Assembly (NCBI GenBank): GCA_017649565.1
Contig: JAGCGO010000036.1
Coordinates: forward strand, 1-59,069
Source: Fibrobacter sp.
Lineage (GTDB): Bacteria > Fibrobacterota > Fibrobacteria > Fibrobacterales > Fibrobacteraceae
DNA: 59,069 nt
Reading direction: 5' to 3'
In this document: piece by piece, positions 7,708 to 15,193 of the stretch
How positions within the stretch are numbered: position 1 is the first letter of the stretch
Layout: every line of letters begins with the position of its first letter
Notes under the pieces: generated by a model
The model's database searches: none
The model's input: the letters and a program-made list of their open reading frames with translations, nothing else
Told to the model about the DNA's origin: nothing
Position numbers and translations under genes: made by a program

Positions 7708-7766
7708 TGGGACCTCCGGGACTTGAACCCGGAACCCGCGGGTTATGAGTCCGCTGCTCTAACCAA
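7708..7766 (-). other. attP: attP-like core: 3' fragment of a tRNA gene with CAT anticodon
   Basis: Read on the - strand, this stretch has the end of a D-loop (TTGGTTAGAGC), a perfect anticodon arm with loop CTCATAA (anticodon CAT), a variable loop, a perfect T-arm around GGTTCAAGTCC and a 3' acceptor strand ending GGTCCCA. The 5' acceptor strand and 5' D-arm are missing. A 3' tRNA fragment next to a tyrosine integrase is the usual attP arrangement, where insertion restores the host tRNA gene. The exact crossover limits cannot be seen without attB. Confidence 0.75.
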
Positions 7767-7870
7767 GCCCTTTATTTAAGCGGTCTCCGCGGGCTTGTGT
7801 TGACTTTATGGTGATTTTATAAAAACAGATGGCATTTCATGTGTTCTTTTTCTCATGGTATAGAAAAAAA

Positions 7871-8131
7871 TCAGTTTTCCCCCTCGCAATACGCCCAGAA
7901 ATCGGCCATCGCCTTTTCCACGTCGCCCGCAGGCGGTTCTATCTTTTCAGGGGTGTCGAGAATGCCGTCGATCCGTTCCTGCTCCCTTCTGTGCTGTTCC
8001 CGCAGGCTTTCGGCACAACACCCGTTGGCATAAAGGGTGACCATGTATTCCCGGCCCCTGTACTCGTAGAACAAATGCGTGATGTAGGCGTTGCCATTGT
8101 CACGGCATTTGCAGACAAACCTGGCTTTCAT
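7871..8131 (-). CDS. Small early protein of unknown function
   Basis: This 86-aa protein is not recognised. The N-terminal half looks beta-rich with Cys at several positions, and the C-terminal half is a charged helix. ATG 8131 is chosen because AAAGGAGATGAG lies just upstream. The same ribosome-site block precedes the other early leader genes at 16239 and 36585. It is the only gene driven leftward by early promoter E1 before attP. Confidence 0.55.
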   Translation of the reverse strand: MKARFVCKCRDNGNAYITHLFYEYRGREYMVTLYANGCCAESLREQHRREQERIDGILDTPEKIEPPAGDVEKAMADFWAYCEGEN

Positions 8132-8174
8132 GGCCTCATCTCCTTTGGGGTTGTACACCGTTCGTTTCGTGTAC

Positions 8175-8228
8175 AATGTACAACGTACCCGTCGTAAAGC
8201 AAGTAAAATAAAGAGTCTTTTAACTTAC
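8175..8228 (-). promoter_or_regulatory. Early-type promoter E1
   Basis: On the - strand: upstream box GTAAGTTAAAAGACTC (8228-8213), -35 TTGCTT (8202-8197), 16-bp spacer, -10 TACATT (8180-8175). A second GTACGTT sits at the -10 region, 40 bp from the upstream GTAAGTT. The same architecture is found at 16.3, 21.5 and 36.5 kb. It is divergent from, and directly abuts, late promoter P3. Confidence 0.75.
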
Positions 8229-8234
8229 ATTGCA

Positions 8235-8288
8235 ATTTATAGGAATTTTACAAAATCGCCTTGTTTCCCGGTCCGGAGCCTAGATTTC
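8235..8288 (+). promoter_or_regulatory. Late-type promoter P3
   Basis: ATTTATAGGAATTT (8235-8248), exactly 32 bp, then TAGATTTC (8281-8288). The spacer is partly GC-rich. The methyltransferase start lies 23 bases further down with its own ribosome site. Confidence 0.7.
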
Positions 8289-8311
8289 CAGGCAAAACCA
8301 TAGGAGAAACA

Positions 8312-9562
8312 ATGGAAATCATCGAAATTGCGGTCGACGACCTCAAACCCTACGAAAAGAACCCCAGGAAGAACGAGGCGTCGGTAAAGTTCGTCGCCAA
8401 CTCAATTAAGGAATTCGGGTTCAAGGTCCCGGTAGTCGTGAGCCCGGACAACGTCATTATCTGCGGACACACGCGCTGGAAGGCCGCCAAGCAGCTCGGC
8501 ATTGAAACGGTCCCCTGCATCGTGGCGAACGACCTAAACGACGCGAAAATCAAGGCGTACCGCCTGGCCGACAACAAGGTCGGGGAATATTCCGAATGGA
8601 ACATGGGCCTCCTTGGCGAAGAATTGAAGGAGCTCGAGGGCATTTTCGACGTCGACATGGCCGATTTCGGGTTCCTTGACACGGACCTTCTCACAGAGGA
8701 TGGGCCAACAGGCGATGACGAGGATTTTGACGTCGACAAGGAAACTGAGGAAATCGTCGACCCGATCACGAAACCGGGCGACATCTGGATTCTTGGCAGG
8801 CATCGCCTTATGTGCGGCGATTCCACGGACGTTGTTGCCGTTGAAAAGATGATGGACGGCTCCAAGGCAAGAATGGTCTTTACTGACCCGCCTTGGAATG
8901 TCGCGTACGGATCGAATGTCGACAAGGGGAATGCTCAAAAATATAAAGTCCGTACAATCCTCAACGATTCGATGACTACCGAGCAGTTCCACGACTTTAT
9001 GAACGGAATCTTTGCTTCGATGAAGATTGCGAGTGAACCAGGCTGCCCGACCTACGTCGTCATGAGCGCACAGGAATGGGGAAACCTCATGCTTTCGCTG
9101 AAGGACAACGGATATCACTGGAGTTCCACGATCATCTGGGCGAAAGATACGCTTGTGCTTTCCCGCAAGGATTACCACACTCAATACGAGCCCATTTGGT
9201 ATGGATGGGAAGATTCCGCATCCAGGCTCAAGAACGTTGAAGACCGCAAGCAGAGCGACCTTTGGCAGATCCCGCGCCCGAAGAAGTCCGAAATTCACCC
9301 AACGATGAAGCCTGTCGAACTTGTGGAACGGGCAATCAATAACTCAAGTAACCCTGGCGACGTCGTTCTAGACCTTTTTGGCGGCTCCGGCACCACTATC
9401 ATCGCCTGCGAACAGACCGGACGTTTCGGAAGGTCGATGGAACTGGACCCGAAATACTGCGATGCGATCACAAAGAGATTTGTCAACCTCAAGGGCGCCG
9501 ACAGTGTGTTCCTCCTGAAACCCGACGGCGAAAAGGTCCCATACTCCGAAATTGCTAAATAA
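8312..9562 (+). CDS. ParB-domain DNA adenine/cytosine-N4 methyltransferase
   Basis: This 416-aa fusion has an N-terminal ParB-like nuclease/CTPase fold (residues 1-110, with I-C-G-H-T-R-W near 50) and a C-terminal N4/N6 DNA methylase. Catalytic motif D-P-P-W lies near residue 192 and the SAM-binding F-G-G-S-G-T-T near residue 356. This motif IV-before-motif I order is beta-class. Such phage enzymes modify phage DNA, giving protection from host restriction or a regulatory mark. ATG 8312 has TAGGAG upstream, and an in-frame ATG at 8261 precedes it. It is a lone + strand gene between leftward early genes and has its own promoter (P3) and terminator. Confidence 0.9.
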   Translation: MEIIEIAVDDLKPYEKNPRKNEASVKFVANSIKEFGFKVPVVVSPDNVIICGHTRWKAAKQLGIETVPCIVANDLNDAKIKAYRLADNKVGEYSEWNMGLLGEELKELEGIFDVDMADFGFLDTDLLTEDGPTGDDEDFDVDKETEEIVDPITKPGDIWILGRHRLMCGDSTDVVAVEKMMDGSKARMVFTDPPWNVAYGSNVDKGNAQKYKVRTILNDSMTTEQFHDFMNGIFASMKIASEPGCPTYVVMSAQEWGNLMLSLKDNGYHWSSTIIWAKDTLVLSRKDYHTQYEPIWYGWEDSASRLKNVEDRKQSDLWQIPRPKKSEIHPTMKPVELVERAINNSSNPGDVVLDLFGGSGTTIIACEQTGRFGRSMELDPKYCDAITKRFVNLKGADSVFLLKPDGEKVPYSEIAK

Positions 9563-9565
9563 GAA

Positions 9566-9594
9566 AAATCCCGTCGGCGGGGTTTCTGTTTTTA
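9566..9594 (+). terminator. Rho-independent terminator after methyltransferase
   Basis: AATCCCG-loop-CGGGGTT is followed by TCTGTTTTTAT. It ends the isolated + strand methyltransferase unit. Confidence 0.7.
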
Positions 9595-9789
9595 TAGTGT
9601 TCTCGGCTTTGACTTGAACCAATAAAGTAGTTTAGAGTCGCATGGTTCTAGGGGGTTGTTCCGGCAGACATCGTTCTTGATAGGGCATAGTTCACACCCA
9701 AGGATAAAGGATGAGTCTTCCGAACCAATGTCCTTGATAAAGTCCTCCGGCTTTAAGGAATCAAGCCATCGTTTGAAATTAGTCGCCAT
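9592..9789 (-). CDS. Small Cys-rich protein (paralog group 1)
   Basis: This 65-aa protein has four Cys in a C-x2-C-x6-C-x7-C pattern (residues 35-53) that could bind one zinc. An N-terminal F-K-R-W-L amphipathic segment precedes it. The gene at 20431 has a similar Cys spacing and a W-L motif. ATG 9789 has AAGGAG 9 bases upstream. Function unknown. Confidence 0.5.
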   Translation of the reverse strand: MATNFKRWLDSLKPEDFIKDIGSEDSSFILGCELCPIKNDVCRNNPLEPCDSKLLYWFKSKPRTL

Positions 9790-9794
9790 ATTTT

Positions 9795-9989
9795 TCACTC
9801 CTTTCTTTTCGAAGCCTCGATTCTGTACCGAACTTTTACGCAGTCATGCCGGTTGCCGTTGCAAATCGGGTTCTTGCAGCGCAAAAGGTCGCATTGCGCA
9901 ACGCCACCGATGACATCAAAATACGGGCAGTGCGGCGGCTCGTTGTTTACCCTTTTCTCCGGATCGTGTCGTGGTTTGCCTTTAGCCAT
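9795..9989 (-). CDS. Small Cys-rich protein
   Basis: This 64-aa protein contains five Cys spread as C-P-Y-F, Q-C-D-L-L-R-C, P-I-C and D-C, and is rich in Lys and Arg at both ends. It is likely a small zinc-binding protein. It ends 5 bases before the neighbouring Cys-rich gene starts. ATG 9989 is favoured by the spacing from AAGGA, and ATG 9995 is possible. Confidence 0.5.
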   Translation of the reverse strand: MAKGKPRHDPEKRVNNEPPHCPYFDVIGGVAQCDLLRCKNPICNGNRHDCVKVRYRIEASKRKE

Positions 9990-10011
9990 TCCCATTCGTC
10001 CTTTTCGCATT

Positions 10012-10287
10012 TTACGCTATATTGAAACTTCTTTCATGAGATTGTGATAAATCTTCAATCTCTACGGCGTAATACACTGATACCCGGTAGTATCCTGTTT
10101 TGCACGTCATTTCGCTAGACGCGATATCGTTCACAATATTGTTTTCTATTTCTTCTGATAGTTTACGCGCCATCGGATTCGCGATTTGGTCTAAGACGTC
10201 CTCTTTTCTTGTAGAGCTCGTGACAGGCATTTCTGCTGAAATGACTTTTTGGGGCTTGATTATTCTTTCTTTGATTTCGTTATCCAT
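10012..10287 (-). CDS. Hypothetical protein, 91 aa
   Basis: Not recognised. It is Glu/Lys-rich and probably helical up to residue 60, with a C-terminal 'YYRVSVYYAVEIEDL' beta-like segment. ATG 10287 has GGAG 7 bases upstream. It lies in the leftward early operon. Confidence 0.45.
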   Translation of the reverse strand: MDNEIKERIIKPQKVISAEMPVTSSTRKEDVLDQIANPMARKLSEEIENNIVNDIASSEMTCKTGYYRVSVYYAVEIEDLSQSHERSFNIA

Positions 10288-10289
10288 TT

Positions 10290-10757
10290 TCAATCTCCAA
10301 TTTCAGTCCCGTTATAAACTTCTCGAACTTGTCGTAGTCCCATTCGCCTGCGGAGTCGTAGCACATTTCGGGATCGTCCTTGAACGGGCATTACGAACAG
10401 GTTTCTTTTAAAGAAATCGCACCGTAGAAATTGCAAGACCTCCTGTTCGTATTTCTCCTTCGGGTCATAAATTCCAAGTTCGGTTCCATGTTCCTTTGCG
10501 AATGCAGCGGCATCGTGCACCTCGCCTTTTAAGAATAGTTTTACAGCGCTAGTGGTCTTAAAAACACCGTCCTTATATTCGCTCTTGTAGTCGTAGAATA
10601 CGAATAAAACGGGGAACCCGTGCTCCTTCCCGAAAGCCTCCATTTCTTCCTCGAACTTGTAGTATATGCCGCCGCGCTTCGTCACTGTCCAGGATTCTAC
10701 GCCTTCACTCTTCGGGATTTCGACGCGCGAAATTTCCTGTTTTTCAAATGCGTTCAT
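10290..10757 (-). CDS. Hypothetical protein with frame-disturbed C-terminus
   Basis: This 155-aa frame is not recognised. Up to about residue 110 it reads as a normal acidic alpha/beta protein. The remainder, Arg-rich, looks out of frame. In another frame the same DNA encodes a better-looking tail, with N-F-Y-G-A-I-S-L-K-E-T-C-S, then a TAA, then C-P-F-K-D-D-P-E-M-C. A frameshift near 10425, by mutation or sequencing error, is likely. The start has GGAGG upstream. It follows rtcB directly. Confidence 0.45.
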   Translation of the reverse strand: MNAFEKQEISRVEIPKSEGVESWTVTKRGGIYYKFEEEMEAFGKEHGFPVLFVFYDYKSEYKDGVFKTTSAVKLFLKGEVHDAAAFAKEHGTELGIYDPKEKYEQEVLQFLRCDFFKRNLFVMPVQGRSRNVLRLRRRMGLRQVREVYNGTEIGD

Positions 10758-11957
10758 TTATTCCTCCGCCTTGAAGTTGTAAATGGGCCTGATTGTCTTT
10801 ACGATTTCCGCGGTGTCCTTGATGTTCGCCACGATTTCTTCCATCGGCTTGTACGCCATCGGTGATTCGTCGATGGTCCTGGAGCTTACGCATGTCGTGT
10901 AGATTCCGTCCATCGTCGCCTTGAAATCTTCCATCTTCAAGGTTTCCTTTGCCTTGGAACGGGACATAAGGCGACCAGCGCCGTGCGGACCGGAGTAGTT
11001 CCATTCAGGGTTTCCCTTGCCTTCGACAATTAGCGACCCGTCACGCATGTTCATCGGAATAATAGCCAGTTCTCCTTTCAAGAGGGAAATGGAACCCTTG
11101 CGGAGAATTTTCTGTTCAAGGTCGATGTAGTTGTGGACGGTGCAGAATTTGGAGAGGATATCGCGAGTATTTATCCCCATAGACTCGATGACGGTCTGCA
11201 TCATCGCTTCGCGATTCTTCATGGCATATTCTTGCGCGATTTTCATGTCGTGAAGGTAGTCCTGCATATAGGGGCCTTCAAGGTACGCCAGTTCGTTTGG
11301 AATAGGCGTCCTTGCCTCGTGGAACTTACGGATTTCCGTTTCGATGTCCTTGACCCTGCCCTCGGCCTTGCATCGTAAAATGATGTCCTTTTCGATGTCG
11401 CGATTGCCGCGGTGGTAATCTATGGCCCTGTTCTGGTGGAACTTGCAGACTTCAATGCCGAGGTGACGTGAACCGGAATGGATCACGATGTAATAGTTTC
11501 CTTCGTCGTCCACATCTACTTCGCCGAAGTGGTTTCCTCCTCCAAGCGTACCAATAGAAAGGCGGAGCTTATCGGCGTTTACCGGAGCCACCAGGTCTTC
11601 AAGAGGAATAGTGTCCGAGAAGCGGTGTTTCTTTGTCCTGTGGTTCATTCCGGACGGAATTTCGTCATGCCAGATTCGGTCCATCTTTTGCAAGTCCATC
11701 TTGAAGGATTTGTCGACCTTGAGGACAAGCATTCCGCATCCGATGTCCACCCCGACAAGGTTTGGGACCACCTTGTCGACAAGTTTCATCGTCAGCCCGA
11801 TCACGCAACCGACACCGGCATGAACGTCCGGCATGATGGCAAATTTTGAACCTTCAGCGAACTTCTGGTTCATGAGGTTTTGAATCTGCCTGAAGGCTTC
11901 CTGTTCGATGTTTTCTGTAAACACCAATGCCGAGTTGAATTTACCGTTTATTTCCAT
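10758..11957 (-). CDS. rtcB: RtcB-family RNA ligase
   Basis: RtcB joins RNA 3'-phosphate (or 2',3'-cyclic phosphate) ends to 5'-OH ends using GTP and Mn2+. The 399-aa protein has the family motifs in order: M-P-D-V-H-A-G-V-G-C near residue 40, V-G-V-D-I-G-C-G-M near 70, G-G-G-N-H-F near 145, H-S-G-S-R-H near 160, and the guanylylated His in G-P-H-G-A-G-R-L-M-S-R near 325. In a phage it can repair tRNAs cut by host anticodon nucleases, and this genome also carries tRNA genes. ATG 11957 has GAGG 8 bases upstream. Confidence 0.92.
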   Translation of the reverse strand: MEINGKFNSALVFTENIEQEAFRQIQNLMNQKFAEGSKFAIMPDVHAGVGCVIGLTMKLVDKVVPNLVGVDIGCGMLVLKVDKSFKMDLQKMDRIWHDEIPSGMNHRTKKHRFSDTIPLEDLVAPVNADKLRLSIGTLGGGNHFGEVDVDDEGNYYIVIHSGSRHLGIEVCKFHQNRAIDYHRGNRDIEKDIILRCKAEGRVKDIETEIRKFHEARTPIPNELAYLEGPYMQDYLHDMKIAQEYAMKNREAMMQTVIESMGINTRDILSKFCTVHNYIDLEQKILRKGSISLLKGELAIIPMNMRDGSLIVEGKGNPEWNYSGPHGAGRLMSRSKAKETLKMEDFKATMDGIYTTCVSSRTIDESPMAYKPMEEIVANIKDTAEIVKTIRPIYNFKAEE

Positions 11958-11984
11958 TTTATTCCTCATTTTATATAGAAAATT

Positions 11985-12377
11985 CTACTTGCCTGTCAGT
12001 TTCTTTATGAACTCCGCCCGTTCCTTTTCGTTAAGTACGAGCGGCTTTTCTGACGGAGGCGTAAACAGCTTAACGTACTCGCCGTTGCCGAGTTGACGGA
12101 TCACGTGGCAGAACAGGTTGTAGTCCGTTTCGGGGTCCGGAACTTGAAAGCAAGTCCAGTCGTTCAGCTTTACCATGTACCCGGCTTTCTTGACAGGCGG
12201 GACCCCGTCTTGAATTCTGGGAGGCTGTTCAATCCGTCTCGGTTCCCGTCCCTTGCAGTCCGTCTTGGGGCATTTTGTGCAGGCCGAAGTATTGTGCCAG
12301 AAGTAGCACATCACGTTTTCCTTGACGTAGCCAGGGGCGTCGTTCAGCGCTTGCAGGAATCTATCGAAATTATCCAT
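11985..12377 (-). CDS. Hypothetical Cys-containing protein, 130 aa
   Basis: Not recognised. The N-terminal part has a C-Y-F-W-H...C-T-K-C-P-K-T-D-C cluster (residues 23-40) that could bind zinc. The rest is Pro-rich, then alpha/beta. The start follows AGGAGG, and ATG 12380 is too close to it. It precedes rtcB in the leftward operon. Confidence 0.5.
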   Translation of the reverse strand: MDNFDRFLQALNDAPGYVKENVMCYFWHNTSACTKCPKTDCKGREPRRIEQPPRIQDGVPPVKKAGYMVKLNDWTCFQVPDPETDYNLFCHVIRQLGNGEYVKLFTPPSEKPLVLNEKERAEFIKKLTGK

Positions 12378-12385
12378 CATTCCTC

Positions 12386-12529
12386 CTACCACGTTACAGT
12401 CAATGTCAGCACCCCGGCCGCGACCCAATAAACCGCGTGGCGGACATCGCCCCTGATGGCATAGGGGATTGCCGAAATGAAGTCAACTGCAATTAGGATC
12501 GTCGGAAGTACGCGCGGATCAAGTTTCAT
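12386..12529 (-). CDS. Small membrane protein, 47 aa
   Basis: The frame encodes two hydrophobic segments (residues 7-23 and 31-46) separated by a short polar turn with Arg and Asp. It overlaps the upstream gene by 11 bases and ends just before the AGGAGG of the next gene. No function is known. Confidence 0.45.
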   Translation of the reverse strand: MKLDPRVLPTILIAVDFISAIPYAIRGDVRHAVYWVAAGVLTLTVTW

Positions 12530-12725
12530 GGTCTTTTGTCCTTTTCAATAATTCATCTACGATAACGGCGTCTACAGTGTCCCTTACCTCTTTTTGGAGG
12601 TCAATTGAACCGCCGACAAGAATCCCATTTAAAAAATGGTACATGATTATCGCGCCCTCTTGAGTAGGACGGTCTTCTACAAATCCTAAAACCGATTTAA
12701 AGGCTTCTTTTACCGTTATTTTCAT
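12519..12725 (-). CDS. Hypothetical protein, 68 aa
   Basis: Not recognised. Mixed alpha/beta with an acidic C-terminal helix. It has a strong CAGGAGGG ribosome site and an ATGA overlap with the upstream gene. Confidence 0.5.
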   Translation of the reverse strand: MKITVKEAFKSVLGFVEDRPTQEGAIIMYHFLNGILVGGSIDLQKEVRDTVDAVIVDELLKRTKDHET

Positions 12726-12940
12726 TTTCCCTCCTGTTGTTTTAACAGCTTTTTAATTCGGTTATACAGCTTTTTTGCTTCAGCGCTCGAATTAGTCGAG
12801 AATGCTAAAAACCGGTCAGTAAAATAAATCCATACACTTAGTGCACGCTCGGCTGGCAATGAACCATCGCCGAGTGATACAAAGCATATATTGTTCGGGT
12901 TTATAAGGTAAATTTCGTCATCGACTTTTAATTCAACCAT
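12722..12940 (-). CDS. Hypothetical protein, 72 aa
   Basis: Not recognised. The N-terminal half looks like a small beta-barrel (alternating Val, Leu, Ile, Tyr) and the C-terminal half is a Lys-rich helix. It is coupled to the upstream HTH gene by a TAATG overlap. Confidence 0.5.
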   Translation of the reverse strand: MVELKVDDEIYLINPNNICFVSLGDGSLPAERALSVWIYFTDRFLAFSTNSSAEAKKLYNRIKKLLKQQEGK

Positions 12941-13104
12941 TATTTTACCTCCGGTTTGAATTTCTCGAGCACCGTCTGGTGTCTCACGCCGAGCATCTTA
13001 CCCGCCTTCCTGGCGCTGCCAAGCTTCCATGCAAGCGACACCATTTCGGCGACCTGCGCCGGCGTGTACCGGACGCTAATCTTTGATTTTGCAGCCTTTT
13101 TCAA
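12940..13104 (-). CDS. Stand-alone HTH protein, 54 aa, TTG start
   Basis: The frame has no ATG before residue 21, but TTG 13104 lies 8 bases after AAGGA and gives a complete helix-turn-helix: Y-T-P-A-Q-V-A-E-M-V, then S-A-R-K-A, then G-V-R-H-Q-T-V-L. The same module forms the N-terminus of the HNH-like protein at 20631 (Y-T-D-E-Q-K-A-E-M-V, S-A-R-K-A, Q-T-V-L). It resembles domains that recognise DNA in homing-type nucleases. It overlaps its upstream neighbour by 29 bases and its downstream neighbour by 1. Confidence 0.55.
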   Translation of the reverse strand: MKKAAKSKISVRYTPAQVAEMVSLAWKLGSARKAGKMLGVRHQTVLEKFKPEVK

Positions 13105-13285
13105 TCTTCACTTCCTTGATTTTTAGCACGACTTCCCCGTTTTCGACAAGGCGCTGGATTACTCCGTCCATGGAAAGGCGCTTTCCGGTCTCGATTTCGA
13201 TTTCCGCGCGGAGCCTGCGCAGGCGTTCCATCGTTTCCTGGAACACCTGGATTCCCACGCGCTTTTTCGGTTCTTTCTGGGTCAT
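13076..13285 (-). CDS. Ribbon-helix-helix-like protein, 69 aa
   Basis: The pattern K-R-V-G-I-Q-V-F-Q-E-T-M-E-R-L (short strand then helix A) and G-K-R-L-S-M-D-G-V-I-Q-R-L-V-E (helix B) fits an RHH DNA-binding fold, probably a dimeric regulator. AGGAGG lies 5 bases before the start. The C-terminus is Lys-rich. Confidence 0.55.
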   Translation of the reverse strand: MTQKEPKKRVGIQVFQETMERLRRLRAEIEIETGKRLSMDGVIQRLVENGEVVLKIKEVKIEKGCKIKD

Positions 13286-13295
13286 TCAACCTCCT

Positions 13296-13556
13296 TTATG
13301 TTTCAATGATAATCGGGTTGTTTTTGCCGCAATTCTGTAATATTCCAACTGTGTTGTTTAAGAAAAAATCTACAGCTTCATCCTTACTCATTCCGAATTT
13401 CTTTATTTCGCTTATGCACTTCTTTTTGGAATAAACAACATGACATCCCTGAACTCCTGAAAATGTTAAGCCTACGATGGCGTTGTCAAGTCCGTCTAGT
13501 GTGACAATTTTCAAGCGCCGTTCAAGGGCAATCTCGTCTAGTTCTTTTCTGTTCAT
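13296..13556 (-). CDS. Conserved-looking small phage protein, 86 aa
   Basis: The architecture (G-L-D-N-A-I-V-G-L-T..., then M-S-K-D-E-A-V-D-F-F-L-N-N-T, then P-I-I-I at the end) is one I recall from small early proteins of many phages, where the middle reads eeA-e-f-i-e-y-N-t. No function is assigned. GGAGG lies upstream of the start. Confidence 0.5.
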   Translation of the reverse strand: MNRKELDEIALERRLKIVTLDGLDNAIVGLTFSGVQGCHVVYSKKKCISEIKKFGMSKDEAVDFFLNNTVGILQNCGKNNPIIIET

Positions 13557-13567
13557 TTTGCCTCCAT

Positions 13568-13915
13568 TTAGTAGACCTTGTCAATCTTACCGTCTTTGAT
13601 GAATATGCCGTGCTCGTCGGACTCCGCGCGACCATCACTGCACCAATAAACTTCAAGGTCTCCAGCGGTAATCAGTTCTTTAACGGCTTCAAGTTCCCGT
13701 GTGACGTCCTCCAATGAAAAATCAATGTCCCAATGATTGTTGCAAGGGTCGTATTCGTCTGTGGTGTCATACCCGTTTCGGATAGAATACCCGCAGTCTG
13801 GAGGATATTCCCTGTTTTCAGGATCGTTCTCTACATTGGCCTTGAGCTCGTTCCACGCTTTTTCAAGTTCTGCGTAAGAAAAAAGCTGATGACCGACAAG
13901 TTCTTCATTTTCCAT
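13568..13915 (-). CDS. Acidic hypothetical protein, 115 aa
   Basis: Not recognised. It is strongly acidic, with Tyr, Trp and Cys in the middle, and helical segments in the first and last thirds. It has AAGGAGG upstream and is linked to the 14-codon frame at 13917. Acidity could fit a DNA mimic, but nothing else supports that. Confidence 0.5.
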   Translation of the reverse strand: MENEELVGHQLFSYAELEKAWNELKANVENDPENREYPPDCGYSIRNGYDTTDEYDPCNNHWDIDFSLEDVTRELEAVKELITAGDLEVYWCSDGRAESDEHGIFIKDGKIDKVY

Positions 13916-13916
13916 C

Positions 13917-13961
13917 TTATGCCTCCTTAAATTTCATTTCGCTGAATTTTTCTAGGGTCAT
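13917..13961 (-). CDS. 14-aa leader-like open reading frame
   Basis: ATG 13961 overlaps the stop of the PcfJ gene (TAATG) and has AAAGGAGG upstream. The peptide ends one base before the next start, and its last codons form that gene's AAGGAGG ribosome site. It may serve only to carry ribosomes between the two genes. Confidence 0.35.
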   Translation of the reverse strand: MTLEKFSEMKFKEA

Positions 13962-15193
13962 TATGCAGCCTCCTTTTTCGCGCGTTTCATTGTTTCGACC
14001 TTGATGAACTTCTGCATCCACGCCTGCATCGCCTCGGATGCCTTCTTTGTGGGCTTGCAGTTTGAATGGTTGCTCTCGTTGCCGTAGAACTGGCCCAGCT
14101 TGCCGCCGGGCAGGATTTCGGCGGTTGCGACGGGGCGTCCGCGGTATCTCACAAAAACCAGCACGCAGCGGCCTTCTATCACTTTGCCGATGTAGTCGGC
14201 CGTGACAAGGCACTGCTTGAGCGTGTCTGCCTGGAACACGATGTCGTCTAGCGATTCCGGGATGTAGACGTGCATGCCGCTCTTGCCGACCTGCAGTTCC
14301 TTGCCGAGCCAGCCGGACACGGCCTTGAGGTACTTTTCGCCCTTCGCTTTCAGTTCCTCGGCCTTTTTCAGGGCATTAATCGCGGCGACCTCAGCCATGA
14401 CCTTGTCGTGGGCTTTCCTGAGTTTTTTCGGGAAACGCCAGTAGCTTTCGCGCATGTCGTGCCCAGCTTCCTTCGCCATCGTAGCGTAGTCGCGGTACAG
14501 GCTCATTTCGGAGTAGAACGCCCTGTTCATGGAATCGAGCCAGCGGAAAACGTCGTATTCAACGCGGGTTTCCCTGCACTGGCGAGCGCGATATTCGCGC
14601 CATTCGTCGTAGGTGCATCCAAAACGGATGCTGCACCGGACGCCTTCAAGGTGCGGGTTCCTGACACCAGGGTTCTTTCGGATCCATTCAAGGACCGGCT
14701 TGCGGTCCTTCGCCCTCCACAGCCTGCCGTCGAGCGCGAGATGCACGTACCCGTTGGCGAGCAGCATTTCCGTCTCGTGCGGGTACTTTTTCCAATACGG
14801 GAGCAGGTGGAAGTAATCGCGGGTCGTAAGGTCCGATTTCGCGAAAATCCACCTGAATTCGGGGTATTTTTTGCAGAAAACGGCCTTGTCGGCCTCGCTA
14901 GGCGACTGCCAGGAGAGGTTTTCGAGCCCAGTGTAGGACTTGACCCACGGTTCCAGCTTTTGCACCCAATCCCGGCAGTAGTACCTGTCGCGGAACTTCT
15001 CGCCTGGCCAACCGACGGTCCATCCGGCAATAGCCTGGCACTCGATGTTCCGGGAAAACTGGCGCCCGTCCTCGTAGATTTTCGCCACGTCGAGGTGGTG
15101 TGCCCTTCCCTTCAAAAGCCCGTGTGCCGTCACGATGCGGCTGAGCTCGCCGCGGTCGAGGACAAGGCGTTCCGTGCGGTCAAACTTATGCAT
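13961..15193 (-). CDS. pcfJ: PcfJ-like protein
   Basis: This 410-aa protein has the PcfJ C-terminal pattern: L-K-Q-C-L-V-T-A-D-Y near residue 330, then V-F-V-R-Y-R-G-R-P-V-A-T-A-E, then Q-F-Y-G-N-E-S-N near 380. PcfJ was named on conjugative plasmid pCF10 and is widespread in phages and integrative elements. Its biochemical role is not settled. ATG 15193 overlaps the PcfK gene by 8 bases, matching the common pcfK-pcfJ order. The long upstream extension of the frame (to 15523) is antisense-like read-through of PcfK and is ignored. Confidence 0.75.
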   Translation of the reverse strand: MHKFDRTERLVLDRGELSRIVTAHGLLKGRAHHLDVAKIYEDGRQFSRNIECQAIAGWTVGWPGEKFRDRYYCRDWVQKLEPWVKSYTGLENLSWQSPSEADKAVFCKKYPEFRWIFAKSDLTTRDYFHLLPYWKKYPHETEMLLANGYVHLALDGRLWRAKDRKPVLEWIRKNPGVRNPHLEGVRCSIRFGCTYDEWREYRARQCRETRVEYDVFRWLDSMNRAFYSEMSLYRDYATMAKEAGHDMRESYWRFPKKLRKAHDKVMAEVAAINALKKAEELKAKGEKYLKAVSGWLGKELQVGKSGMHVYIPESLDDIVFQADTLKQCLVTADYIGKVIEGRCVLVFVRYRGRPVATAEILPGGKLGQFYGNESNHSNCKPTKKASEAMQAWMQKFIKVETMKRAKKEAA

